Assembly (NCBI GenBank): GCA_900544995.1
Contig: UQXC01000001.1
Span: 37,834 to 101,833 of the forward strand
Direction of reading: 5' to 3'
From: an uncultured Collinsella sp.
GTDB lineage: Bacteria; Actinomycetota; Coriobacteriia; Coriobacteriales; Coriobacteriaceae
Length of the DNA stretch: 64,000 nucleotides
The position numbers were made by a program, and so were the translations under genes. Within the stretch, counting starts at the first letter, position 1, and every line of letters starts with the position of its first letter. Positions 15,934-24,087 of this stretch are shown piece after piece. The notes under the pieces were generated by a model. That model saw only the letters and a program-made list of their open reading frames with translations. It searched no databases and was not told the origin of the DNA.

Positions 15934-16512
15934 ATGCAGGAGCTTGAGGATCGTATTCGCCATGACGGCATCGTAAAGGCCGGTAACGTCCTTAAGGTTG
16001 ATGCCTTCCTCAACCACCAGTGCGACGTTGAGCTGTTCGACCACATGGGTGCCGAGTGGGCCCGTCTGTTCGAGGGTGTCGAGATCAACAAGATCCTGAC
16101 GATTGAGGCTTCGGGCATTGGCATGGCCTGCATCGCAGCTCAGCATTTTGGCGGCGTGCCGGTGGTCTTTGCCAAGAAGGCGCAGTCCATCAACCTCGAT
16201 GGCGAGCAGTATGCCACGACCATCTACTCCTTCACCAAGCAGAAGGAGTACCCGGTCATTGTAGGTAAGCGCTTCCTGTCCGAGGGTGACAAGGTCCTGA
16301 TCATCGACGACTTCTTGGCCAACGGCTGCGCGCTCGAGGGTCTTATCAAGATCTGCGAGGCTGCGGGCGCCGAAGTTGCCGGCATTGGCATCGCCGTTGA
16401 GAAGGGCTTCCAGGGCGGTGGCGATAAGCTCCGCGAGCGCGGCTTCCGCGTTGAGAGCCTCGCCCGTATCGCCGATATGGACTGCGATACTGGCGAGATC
16501 ACCTTCGCCTAA
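15934..16512 (+). CDS. xpt: Xanthine phosphoribosyltransferase
   Basis: Salvages xanthine to XMP with PRPP. The PRPP loop reads [14 protein letters not shown] from about residue 121. EASGIGMA near residue 65 and the [10 protein letters not shown] block are typical of bacterial Xpt. The 192-residue length is standard. The ribosome binding site GAGAAGGGG precedes the ATG at 15934. No purine riboswitch was recognised in the 157-base leader. The gene ends at a palindrome (16541) that also has the form of a terminator. Confidence 0.94.
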   Translation: MQELEDRIRHDGIVKAGNVLKVDAFLNHQCDVELFDHMGAEWARLFEGVEINKILTIEASGIGMACIAAQHFGGVPVVFAKKAQSINLDGEQYATTIYSFTKQKEYPVIVGKRFLSEGDKVLIIDDFLANGCALEGLIKICEAAGAEVAGIGIAVEKGFQGGGDKLRERGFRVESLARIADMDCDTGEITFA

Positions 16513-16540
16513 GCGCGCAACACAAGCGATTGGTATGCGA

Positions 16541-16575
16541 TGTGACAAAGGGACTGTCCCTTTGTCACATTTTTT
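16541..16575 (+). terminator. Palindrome family B copy 1, acting as xpt terminator
   Basis: Perfect 13-bp arms (16541-16553 with 16557-16569) with a 3-nt turn are followed by TTTTTTAT. The core ACAAAGGGACTGTCCCTTTGT is nearly the same in the copy at 33556. Here it clearly has terminator form. Confidence 0.85.
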
Positions 16576-16593
16576 ATGAGGGGAGGTGTTGAT

Positions 16594-16974
16594 ATGGATG
16601 AGAACAAGATGGGATGGCGCGAGTATGCGCGCTATGCCGAGATGTCGGTCGAGGAGTTGGCGCGCGATTGCGAGGTGCAGGTGTTTCGCGCGACAGGTCC
16701 GGGCGGACAGGGCGTGAACACGACGGACTCGGCGGTGCGCATGAAACATATCCCTTCGGGGATTGTCGTGACGGCGCGTGAGAGCCGCAGCCAGTTTCAG
16801 AATCGCGCGAGCTGTCTGCGTAAGTTGCGCGCTGAGCTTGAGCGTCGCGGGCGTCCACCGCGCCGACGCGTAAAGACCAAGGTGCCTCAGCGCTCTCGCC
16901 AGCGCAGGCTCAACGACAAGCACTTCAATGCGATTAAAAAGGCCAACCGTCGCAAGCTGGGCGGGGAGGAATGA
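16594..16974 (+). CDS. Release-factor-like GGQ protein (RF-1 domain only)
   Basis: A 126-residue protein holding only the peptidyl-tRNA hydrolysis domain of class I release factors. [18 protein letters not shown] contains the catalytic GGQ at residues 37-39. A basic C-terminal tail ([15 protein letters not shown] and on) resembles ArfB/YaeJ, whose tail enters an empty mRNA channel to rescue stalled ribosomes. No codon-recognition domain is present. The ATG at 16594 follows GGGGAGGTGTTGAT. An ATG 18 bases earlier lacks a ribosome binding site. It could also be a PrfH-like factor, but the gene pair rtcB-prfH is absent here. Confidence 0.85.
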   Translation: MDENKMGWREYARYAEMSVEELARDCEVQVFRATGPGGQGVNTTDSAVRMKHIPSGIVVTARESRSQFQNRASCLRKLRAELERRGRPPRRRVKTKVPQRSRQRRLNDKHFNAIKKANRRKLGGEE

Positions 16975-16983
16975 TCTTCTCAA

Positions 16984-17054
16984 TAAGTTGCGGTGAAATA
17001 GGGACTGTTTTGCGGTTTTAACTGCATAAACAGTCCCTATTTCACCGCAACTTA
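16984..17054. repeat. Palindromic repeat family A, copy 2
   Basis: Perfect 27-bp arms (16984-17010 with 17028-17054) around a 17-base loop. The outer 16 bases match the copies at 40549 and 41829. It sits between two convergent genes, seven bases from the end of the diacylglycerol kinase gene. Confidence 0.9.
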
Positions 17055-17061
17055 GGTGGGG

Positions 17062-18024
17062 CTAGCGGGTGGGGTGCCAGACGTGGAGGGCGCCGGCGAG
17101 GATGTCGACCTCGATGCGCGAGGCGACAACGGGCTCGCCGTCGGCCTGAATGGGGTAGTCGGGCTCCTCAAAGGTGAGCTCGGCATGGCGACAGCGGCGC
17201 ATGCGAACCGGCGGCAACTTGGTATGGTGGCCGTCCTTGGCCGAAAGGAACATAGGCAGGGCAACCGCGCGCGGAACGGGGCCGCAGGCGTAGCAAACGT
17301 CGAGGATGCCGTCGCACGGGTCGGCGTCGGGACAGATGCGATAGCCCGAACCATAGGTGGGCCCCAGCTGGATGGCCATGATAATCGCGCGCACGCGCTC
17401 GGCTGGCGCGCCATCAAAGCTGATGGTCATGGGGTAGTTGCGGTAGCGCAGGCCAAACTGCTCAAGTCCCGATAGGGTGTAGAGCGGAGCGCCAGCGAGG
17501 CCCGTCTTTTTGCGCAGCTCGGTGGTGCCCAGGCCGATGGCGGCGTCAATACCGACGGAGAGCGTCTGGTCGTAATACTCAACGGTAGCCTCGCCGCTGC
17601 CGCTCGCAGGGCTCCACGAGCGAATGCGCCCGATGTCCTGACGCTGCAGCTCGCAGGTGAGCAGCGCGCCAAAATCCTTACCGGAGAAATCATCGATACC
17701 GAGCGTCTGGGCAAAATCGTTGCCGGAGCCCACGGGCAGGACGGCAAGGGCGGGCCGGACCGCCTCTTCTTGCGCCATCAAGCCGTTGACGACCTCGTGG
17801 ATCACGCCGTCGCCGCCGAGTGCGATAACGGTACGATAGCCCTGAGCCTGTGCGGCAAGCTCCTTGGCGTGTCCCGTGTGCTCGGTTAGCACCAGATCAA
17901 ACTGGGATGCGCGCGCGGTCATGTCCAAAAAGCGCTGCAGGCGCTCAGCGACCTCGCGTGCCGCACCCGACTGGGCGGCTGGGTTGGCGATGATGAGCGT
18001 GCGACCAAAATCAGTTCCGTGCAT
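17062..18024 (-). CDS. Diacylglycerol/lipid kinase, DagK (YegS/BmrU) family
   Basis: A 320-residue kinase of the DAGK catalytic family, phosphorylating diacylglycerol or a related lipid at the membrane. Its ATP-binding motif GGDGVIHEVVNGL and the following LPVGSGNDFAQTLG block are intact. The start at 18024 gives MHGTDFGRTLIIANPAA, which places the Rossmann-like strand at the N-terminus as in relatives. A longer ORF of 24 more codons has no ribosome binding site. The downstream end touches family A copy 2. The lipid substrate is not determined. Confidence 0.87.
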   Translation of the reverse strand: MHGTDFGRTLIIANPAAQSGAAREVAERLQRFLDMTARASQFDLVLTEHTGHAKELAAQAQGYRTVIALGGDGVIHEVVNGLMAQEEAVRPALAVLPVGSGNDFAQTLGIDDFSGKDFGALLTCELQRQDIGRIRSWSPASGSGEATVEYYDQTLSVGIDAAIGLGTTELRKKTGLAGAPLYTLSGLEQFGLRYRNYPMTISFDGAPAERVRAIIMAIQLGPTYGSGYRICPDADPCDGILDVCYACGPVPRAVALPMFLSAKDGHHTKLPPVRMRRCRHAELTFEEPDYPIQADGEPVVASRIEVDILAGALHVWHPTR

Positions 18025-18111
18025 GGGGTGACTCCCGGCGTATGACGTGACGGTGCGGTCTCGCTCGGGTCGAATTGCCCCCGATTGTGGCTGCACGGCG
18101 AATACTAACGT

Positions 18112-19533
18112 CTACTCTATCAGGTCGTTGTGGCGCTCGATAGCCTCTGCCACCGTGCCGCCCTCGTCCACAATAAGCGAGCGGCGCTTGGGTGAGATGA
18201 TGCGCTGGGCGGGGTACACGCCGCGGTGGCCGCCGGCGAGATAGCTGATAAACGCCACGATCACGAAGAAGCCGGCGGCCGTGCCGTGGAACAGGTCGAT
18301 GGCCATCATACAGGTGGTGATGGGCACGTTAAGGCCGGCGCAGAACACGCCGAGCATGCCGAGAGCCGCCAGAAAGCTGGGGTCGATTCCGACGAGGCAG
18401 CCGATCCAGCCGCCGAGCGCCGCACCGATGCCAAACAGAGGCGTGACCTCGCCGCCTTGGAAGCCGGCGCCCAGGGTGAGCGCTGTGACGACCAACTTGA
18501 TGGCTGCGTCGGCAAGGGTCGTGTTACCGGCGAACCCGGCGCCCGAGAGCCAGGTGGCAAGGCCGGCATACTTCCAGGCGTCGAGCATCGCGTATGCCGC
18601 GAGCACCACGAGCGCGCCCACGAGTGCGCGAACAAGGTAATTGGTGATAAAGCGACCGTACAGGCTCTTGACGGTTCGAACCGACCAGGCAAAGAGACGT
18701 GCCGTCAGACCGAAGATGATGGCGCTGATAACAACGATGACAACCGTCCGTGGTGTCATGGCGGGAACGCTGGCGATAACATTCGCCTCGTACTCGGTTC
18801 CCAAGGCAAGCGACGTAAAGTAGCCGGTAAACGAGGCAACCAGACAGTAGATGCCCGCGGTGTAGTCGATCTTGCCGATAAAGCACATTTCCATGCCAAA
18901 GAACGCGCCGGCAAGGGGCGAACCGAATACGGCGCCAAAGGCCGACGAGATACCGGCGAGCATGAGGTCGTGGTGGTCATGCTTTTTGAGGTGGGCGAGG
19001 CTCGAGATGTTGCTGGCGATGGTGCCGCCAATCTGCACCGCAGCTCCCTCGCGACCGGCCGATCCGCCCGTGAGGTGCGTGAGCGTGGAGCAGACGAAGG
19101 TGAGGACGGCCATGCGCATATGGATGAGACGTGTGCCCAGAGCGGAGTCGATGACCAGGTTGTTACCTCGTTTGGCGGCAAGGCCGTGGTTCTTGTAGAC
19201 CCACGCGGTGGCCATGCCCACAACGGGAAGCAGCGCGTAGATCCACGCATGGTGCTCGCGATAATCGGTCGCGATATTCAGCGAGGCCAAAAACGCCCAA
19301 GCGGCAACGCCCATGGCGAGCGAGACGATGACGACGAGTGCGAGCAACTTGGCGCTCGCGAGTAGGTTGCGGACGTTGCGGCGCGTGTCGGCAGCTAAGA
19401 GATGCTCGGAGCGGGTGATCTGATGCCTGCCGGCCATGATGACGTCGTTCAGGGAGAAAAAGCCGCCGTCGTCGAGCGGCTGGGAATAATCTTGCGCCTC
19501 GTGTGCGCTTTCGGGTTTGTCGTTATGAGCCAT
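18112..19533 (-). CDS. CLC-type anion transporter, possible fluoride/proton type (CLC-F)
   Basis: A 473-residue polytopic membrane protein of the ClC family. The gating-glutamate motif is GREGAAVQIGG, with Ala where chloride-type members have Pro. The usual GSGIP anion motif is not found; the corresponding loop reads RGNNLVIDSA. In GSPLAGAFFGMEM the inner proton glutamate of E. coli ClcA aligns with Met. I recall GNNL-type loops and loss of GSGIP as features of the fluoride-exporting clade, so that function is suggested but not proven. The ATG at 19533 follows AAAGAGGAACGT. No fluoride riboswitch was recognised upstream. Confidence 0.8.
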   Translation of the reverse strand: MAHNDKPESAHEAQDYSQPLDDGGFFSLNDVIMAGRHQITRSEHLLAADTRRNVRNLLASAKLLALVVIVSLAMGVAAWAFLASLNIATDYREHHAWIYALLPVVGMATAWVYKNHGLAAKRGNNLVIDSALGTRLIHMRMAVLTFVCSTLTHLTGGSAGREGAAVQIGGTIASNISSLAHLKKHDHHDLMLAGISSAFGAVFGSPLAGAFFGMEMCFIGKIDYTAGIYCLVASFTGYFTSLALGTEYEANVIASVPAMTPRTVVIVVISAIIFGLTARLFAWSVRTVKSLYGRFITNYLVRALVGALVVLAAYAMLDAWKYAGLATWLSGAGFAGNTTLADAAIKLVVTALTLGAGFQGGEVTPLFGIGAALGGWIGCLVGIDPSFLAALGMLGVFCAGLNVPITTCMMAIDLFHGTAAGFFVIVAFISYLAGGHRGVYPAQRIISPKRRSLIVDEGGTVAEAIERHNDLIE

Positions 19534-19743
19534 ACGTTCCTCTTTTAGGTTGCAACGCAAGCATTATAAAACGCGGTAAACGCGACGAGCCGGTGGGTTG
19601 GTTTCCATTCTGTTTCGCAGCCTGCAGCCGACAGGTGTATTTGCGGGTACAGGCCAAGTCACGGTCACGCGTCGGGGGATTATACTGAGACAAGCATAAA
19701 GAATCGGCGCTTCTGTTGTGCGCCGTGGCATTAAGAGGTACAT

Positions 19744-21006
19744 ATGGCAGAGAAGCTCATTCCGCTGGAGGACGCGCAGTCGATTGTTTTGTCGCATGTT
19801 GCTCCGACCGATCTCGTCGAGATTCCCGTGTGGCAGGCCGCCGGCCTTCCCTTGGCCGAGGACGCGGTGGCCGATATCGACATCTCGCCGTTTGCCAACA
19901 GCGCTATGGACGGATATGCCGTGCGCTCGGCGGACTTGGTGCAGGCGTCTGGTGAGGCGCCGGTGACGCTCGACGTTATCGGACACGAGGCCGCGGGCCA
20001 TGTGTTTGAGGGCGTAATCGGCGCGGGCGAGACGGTTCGCATCATGACGGGCGCGCCGGTACCAGAAGGTGCCGATGCTGTGGTGAAATACGAGATCGTC
20101 GAGGTGCTTGACGGCGATGGCAACGAGGGCTCACACGTGAGCTTCTCGACGCCTGCCAAGGTGGGGGAGAACGTTCGCTCTGCCGCCGAGGAGGCCCATG
20201 CCGGCGATATCGTGATGCGCGCCGGCGAGGTCGTGGCTCCGGCGGGCGCCGGCCTGCTGGCGAGCGCCGGGTATGCGAGTGTGAAGGTGCATGCCGCGCC
20301 GCGTGTGGGCATTATCTCGCTGGGCACGGAACTGGTCGCGCCGAGTGAGCTGCCGGCGCGCGGGCAGATTCGCGACTCCAACTCATCGGCGTTGATGGCC
20401 GAGGCACTCGATGCCGGCGCCGAGCCCGTGTTCTACAGCATCGCGCCCGACGATGAGCAGGCGATTGCCGAGCTGGTGCATCGTGCCGTGCAGGAGTGCG
20501 ACTTTGTCATTACGAGCGGTGGCGCCTCGGCGGGCGATTACGACTACGTGACGGCGCTCGTTCGGCGCGAGGGCGAGGTGCTGTTTGACCGCATCTCGAT
20601 GCGTCCGGGCAAGGCCATCACGTTTGGCTTGCTCGGGGGTAAGCCGTATTTGGGGCTTTCGGGCAATCCCGCGGCGGCGTATGTGGGCTTTGAGATGCTC
20701 GCCCGCCCGGCGATTCGCAAGATGCGCGGCTTTGCCGAGGGTACGCGTCCCGTGCAGCAGGCGATATTGACGCACGGCGTGAAGAAGCGCCAGGACCGAC
20801 GCTTCTTCGATCGCGCCACGGTTTTGCGCGACCCCGAGACCGGTGAGCTGTTGGTGACCGAGGCCAAGACGCAGAATTCGGCGCTGCTCGGCACGATGCA
20901 GCGGGCCAACTGCCTGCTGCGTATTGACGAAGGGCCGTGCGAGCTCAAGGCGGGAGATGTCGTGGACGTCGTGCGCGTCGACCTGCCTGAGGGCACGGTG
21001 CTATAG
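19744..21006 (+). CDS. moeA: Molybdopterin molybdenumtransferase MoeA
   Basis: Inserts molybdate into adenylylated molybdopterin to give molybdenum cofactor. The N-terminal region has ANSAMDGYAVR. The central MoCF-binding domain reads GIISLGTELV, then SNSSAL, TSGGASAGDYDYV and the RPGKAITFG loop. The 420-residue length is normal. Starts with ATG at 19744 after TTAAGAGGTAC. A TATACT -10-like element stands at 19681. The mogA-type gene follows after ten bases with AGGAGG, so the two form an operon, just upstream of modABC. Confidence 0.95.
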   Translation: MAEKLIPLEDAQSIVLSHVAPTDLVEIPVWQAAGLPLAEDAVADIDISPFANSAMDGYAVRSADLVQASGEAPVTLDVIGHEAAGHVFEGVIGAGETVRIMTGAPVPEGADAVVKYEIVEVLDGDGNEGSHVSFSTPAKVGENVRSAAEEAHAGDIVMRAGEVVAPAGAGLLASAGYASVKVHAAPRVGIISLGTELVAPSELPARGQIRDSNSSALMAEALDAGAEPVFYSIAPDDEQAIAELVHRAVQECDFVITSGGASAGDYDYVTALVRREGEVLFDRISMRPGKAITFGLLGGKPYLGLSGNPAAAYVGFEMLARPAIRKMRGFAEGTRPVQQAILTHGVKKRQDRRFFDRATVLRDPETGELLVTEAKTQNSALLGTMQRANCLLRIDEGPCELKAGDVVDVVRVDLPEGTVL

Positions 21007-21016
21007 GAGGAATGCC

Positions 21017-21496
21017 ATGGAGTTGAAGATTTCGATTGTGACGTGCTCGGATACGCGCGACCTTGCCCAGGACGAGGCTGGAGCCGCACTCGAGGAACTT
21101 ATCGTGGCGCAGGGCTGGACGGTCGCCTCGCATGTGGTCGTGCGCGACGACGTTAGCGAAATCGGTGATGCCATTGTGGAAGCCGCCGATGCGTGCCACG
21201 CCAATGTCGTGCTCACCTGTGGCGGCACGGGGCTTTCGATGCGCGACGTGACACCCGAGGCGACGCGTGCCGTCTGCGACCGCGATGTGCCGGGTATTGC
21301 AGAGACAATCCGTGCGTACTCCATGACCAAGACGCGCCGCGCCATGCTCTCGCGCGCCGTGTGTATGCAGCGTGGGCATACGCTTGTCATCAACTTTCCG
21401 GGATCTACGAAAGCGGCCCGCGAAAGCTGGGAGGCTGTGAGCGACCAGCTGGAGCATGCGGCCCAAATGACGGCGGGCGGCGGGCACGCCAAATAA
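21017..21496 (+). CDS. mogA: Molybdopterin adenylyltransferase, MogA/MoaB type
   Basis: A 159-residue MoCF_biosynth-domain protein that adenylylates molybdopterin before MoeA acts. The nucleotide/MPT site reads LTCGGTGLSMRDVTPE from about residue 70, and NFPGSTKAARE is near the C-terminus. Starts at 21017 with the ribosome binding site AGGAGG, directly behind moeA. MoaB and MogA are close relatives; the MogA name is preferred from pairing with MoeA. A terminator follows. Confidence 0.85.
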   Translation: MELKISIVTCSDTRDLAQDEAGAALEELIVAQGWTVASHVVVRDDVSEIGDAIVEAADACHANVVLTCGGTGLSMRDVTPEATRAVCDRDVPGIAETIRAYSMTKTRRAMLSRAVCMQRGHTLVINFPGSTKAARESWEAVSDQLEHAAQMTAGGGHAK

Positions 21497-21509
21497 GCGC
21501 GCTACCTGC

Positions 21510-21545
21510 GGCGGAGCGATCTTGCGAGTCGCTCCGCCCTTTTTA
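21510..21545 (+). terminator. Terminator of the moeA operon
   Basis: A 10-bp perfect stem (21510-21519 with 21529-21538), 9-nt loop, followed by CTTTTTA. Confidence 0.85.
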
Positions 21546-21607
21546 TGCAGCGGCAGTGTGGGACGTCTCGTGGTTGTCGGTAAAAGAAAATTATCAGGCG
21601 AGAGATA

Positions 21608-21641
21608 TTTATCATAAACATTATTCGCGCCGAAGTATAAT
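21608..21641 (+). promoter_or_regulatory. modABC promoter with overlapping dyad
   Basis: A perfect TATAAT -10 stands at 21636-21641, 60 bases ahead of modA. The -35 position, 17 bases upstream, falls at the edge of the dyad TTTATCATAAA (21608-21618) and is not a good consensus. A dyad at -35 suggests a regulator, possibly molybdate-responsive, but it does not match the E. coli ModE box. Confidence 0.5.
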
Positions 21642-21701
21642 CCTATTACAGAATAAAGCCTGCGGTGAGGTGCCCGGGCATAGCGTTCGAAAGGGTTGAA
21701 C

Positions 21702-22574
21702 ATGTTCGATATGGTTTCTCGCCGCGGATTCGTCTCGCTTTCTGCTGTCGCCGCTGCCGGCCTTGGTCTTGCCGGTTGCTCGGGCAACAAGACGTCCGAG
21801 CTGGCCGGATCCGATGCCGGTTCTGCCAAGGCATCTTCCAAGAAAGCTGTCGAGCTGCAAGTCTTTGCCGCCAACTCGCTCGAGAAGGCCCTGCCCGAGG
21901 TTCAGGAGTTCTACACCGAGCAGACCGGCACCACGTTTGCCGACACGCAGTTTAAGGCGTCTGGCGACCTCGTCGAGCAGATGCGCGCCGGTGCTGCCGT
22001 CGACGTGCTCATCACGGCCTCCAAGGGCACCATGGACGACGCCGAGACCGCCGAGCTCATCGACGCCGATACGCGTGAGGACATGTTTGTCAACGACCTT
22101 GTGGTCATTCGCGCCGAGGACTCCGACACCAAGGTCGAGGCTATCGCCGACGTCGCGAATCTGGACGGCAAGATCGCCGTTGGCGACGCCAAGACCGTTC
22201 CCGCTGGCAAGTATGCCAACCAGGCCCTGGCCTCCGTGGGCCTCTACACCGGCACCGAGGGTGACGACGGCGAGTATGCTCCCGAGATCGCCGACAAGGT
22301 GGCCCTGGCCGATAAGGTCGGCACCGCTGCGTCTTACGTCTCTACAGGCGACTGCGTGGCCGGTTTTGTCTACAGCTCCGATATCTTCCGCTACGACGGC
22401 ATCGAGGAAGCCTTCGTGTGCCCCGAGGATTCGCACAAACCCATCGTGTACCCGGGTGCCGTTGCCGAGAGCTCCGAGCACGCCGACGAGGCCAAGGCGT
22501 TCATCGACTTCTGTCTGACTAACAAGAAGGCTCAGAAGATTTGGGCTAAGTACGGCTTCGAGCTTTCCGAGTAG
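21702..22574 (+). CDS. modA: Molybdate-binding lipoprotein
   Basis: Periplasmic-type binding protein, anchored as a lipoprotein outside the cell membrane, that captures molybdate (or tungstate). The N-terminus has a twin-arginine-like SRRGFVSLS, a hydrophobic stretch and the lipobox LAGC near residue 25. The mature part has the SBP fold with FAANSLEKALPEV and KASGDLVEQMRAGAA. The 290-residue length fits. ATG at 21702 is preferred over TTG at 21696 because of AAAGGG spacing. The genes modB and modC follow. Confidence 0.93.
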   Translation: MFDMVSRRGFVSLSAVAAAGLGLAGCSGNKTSELAGSDAGSAKASSKKAVELQVFAANSLEKALPEVQEFYTEQTGTTFADTQFKASGDLVEQMRAGAAVDVLITASKGTMDDAETAELIDADTREDMFVNDLVVIRAEDSDTKVEAIADVANLDGKIAVGDAKTVPAGKYANQALASVGLYTGTEGDDGEYAPEIADKVALADKVGTAASYVSTGDCVAGFVYSSDIFRYDGIEEAFVCPEDSHKPIVYPGAVAESSEHADEAKAFIDFCLTNKKAQKIWAKYGFELSE

Positions 22575-22641
22575 TGCGGCTTGGCGCGATAATTCCATCG
22601 TTTTGTGTTTCACTCCGTCCTGTGTTCGCTTGGAGCTTTTC

Positions 22642-24084
22642 GTGCTTAATAGATTCCGCATGCTTGTCGCCTGTGCTTTGACCTTCGCGCTTTGCTGGGT
22701 GCCGGGATTTGCGTTTGCTGGGGACGCCGAGGACGGGGCCCAGGTTGCTGCGACCGCTCATGGGCTTTCCTATGGAATCGAGGGTTTTGAGCGGTTGGCG
22801 AAGGGGACCGCTCGTGCCATGGAGGGCCAGCCTGAGGGCTACCGGTTTCCCGTTGACGAGGACGTGGACCTTGTAGTGGCGCCTGCTGCCGATCGCGTTG
22901 TGGCGTGGATATCGCCCAAGGCGGTCGAGAAGTATGGATTGGATCCGCAGGACAACGAGTGCGTATCGGGTCTCAAGGCCCTCGTCTGTGACCTCGACAG
23001 CGCAAACTGCATGGGAGGTGCGCGGCTGGGGGACGTGGATCTTCCTTGGTATGTCACGGCGGAAACAACGTTTGATGCCGGCGGGTATACCTATGGCTTT
23101 GATGAGCGCGGTGCGGATGGGGACCGCTATGTGGTGATTGCGTCAGCCTCGGGTGATGCCAAGGGCGGAGCGCGTTGGCTTGATAGCGCTCAAATGGTAG
23201 AAGCATCGTCTGTCGTGATGCGGGATGAGCAGGGGCCCTTGACCTCTCTGGCTTCCTTTTTGGGCGACATCGACTATCGCCCGTTTTGGGTGTCCATTAA
23301 AACGTGCGGCCTTGCCCTGCTGATCTCCTTTGCGCTGGGCCTGTTCGCCGCGTGGAAGACTATGGGTACCTCGAGTCGCATCAAGGGCCTGCTCGATTCG
23401 GTCTTTACGATTCCTATGGTGCTGCCGCCCACGGTCTGCGGCTTTTTGCTCCTCATGCTGTTTGGCCGCTCGACTGGGGTGGGCCGGTGGCTCATCGCGC
23501 ACGGCATCTCGATCGTCTTTACCTGGCCCGCGGCGGTCATTTCGGCCGTCGTTGTGTCGTTTCCGCTGGTCTACCGCACGGCGCTCGGAGCCTTCGAGAG
23601 CCTCGACACGCAGATGCTCGATGCGGCGCGAACCCTGGGATGGTCCGAACGTCGCATCTTTGCCAAGCTTATGATGCCGCTCGGCTGGCCCTCGATTGCC
23701 GCCGGCACGGTGCTTGCCTTTGCCCGCGCGATGGGCGAGTTTGGCTGCACCCTGTTCTTTGCGGGCAACTACGCTGGTATTACGCAGACCATTCCCATCG
23801 CCATCTACTTTGAGTGGATGGGCAGCAACACGTCCGTGGCCCTCTTTTGGGTCGTCGTCGTAATCGCCTTTAGCTTCTTGGTCATCCTGTTTATCAACAT
23901 GTACACCGCTCATTCGCAAAAGTATCGCGAGCGGGGCCTTTCCCGTGCGGAGCGTAAACAGGCCAAAGATCTCGCCGGACAGGCCGATTCGCTCGACCCG
24001 GCGGGCGGCGATGCCCTGCGTATCGATCGCGAGGCGCTGGCCGAGCTCATGCGCGATGATGCCGCTTTGCAGGGAGGTCGATAG
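22642..24084 (+). CDS. modB: Molybdate ABC permease with extra N-terminal extracytoplasmic domain
   Basis: The C-terminal half is a normal ModB permease: TM helices from about residue 200 and the EAA loop in LDAARTLGWSERRIFAKL, followed by FARAMGEFG. Unusually, about 170 residues that look extracytoplasmic precede it, after a signal-like segment ending GFAFAGDAED. ModB proteins are normally 220-280 residues; this one is 480. A 70-residue charged tail follows the last helix. GTG at 22642 is chosen because GGAG lies six bases upstream; TTG at 22603 has none. The added domain is not recognised. It may interact with ModA or sense its load. Confidence 0.85.
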   Translation: MLNRFRMLVACALTFALCWVPGFAFAGDAEDGAQVAATAHGLSYGIEGFERLAKGTARAMEGQPEGYRFPVDEDVDLVVAPAADRVVAWISPKAVEKYGLDPQDNECVSGLKALVCDLDSANCMGGARLGDVDLPWYVTAETTFDAGGYTYGFDERGADGDRYVVIASASGDAKGGARWLDSAQMVEASSVVMRDEQGPLTSLASFLGDIDYRPFWVSIKTCGLALLISFALGLFAAWKTMGTSSRIKGLLDSVFTIPMVLPPTVCGFLLLMLFGRSTGVGRWLIAHGISIVFTWPAAVISAVVVSFPLVYRTALGAFESLDTQMLDAARTLGWSERRIFAKLMMPLGWPSIAAGTVLAFARAMGEFGCTLFFAGNYAGITQTIPIAIYFEWMGSNTSVALFWVVVVIAFSFLVILFINMYTAHSQKYRERGLSRAERKQAKDLAGQADSLDPAGGDALRIDREALAELMRDDAALQGGR

Positions 24085-24087
24085 GCC

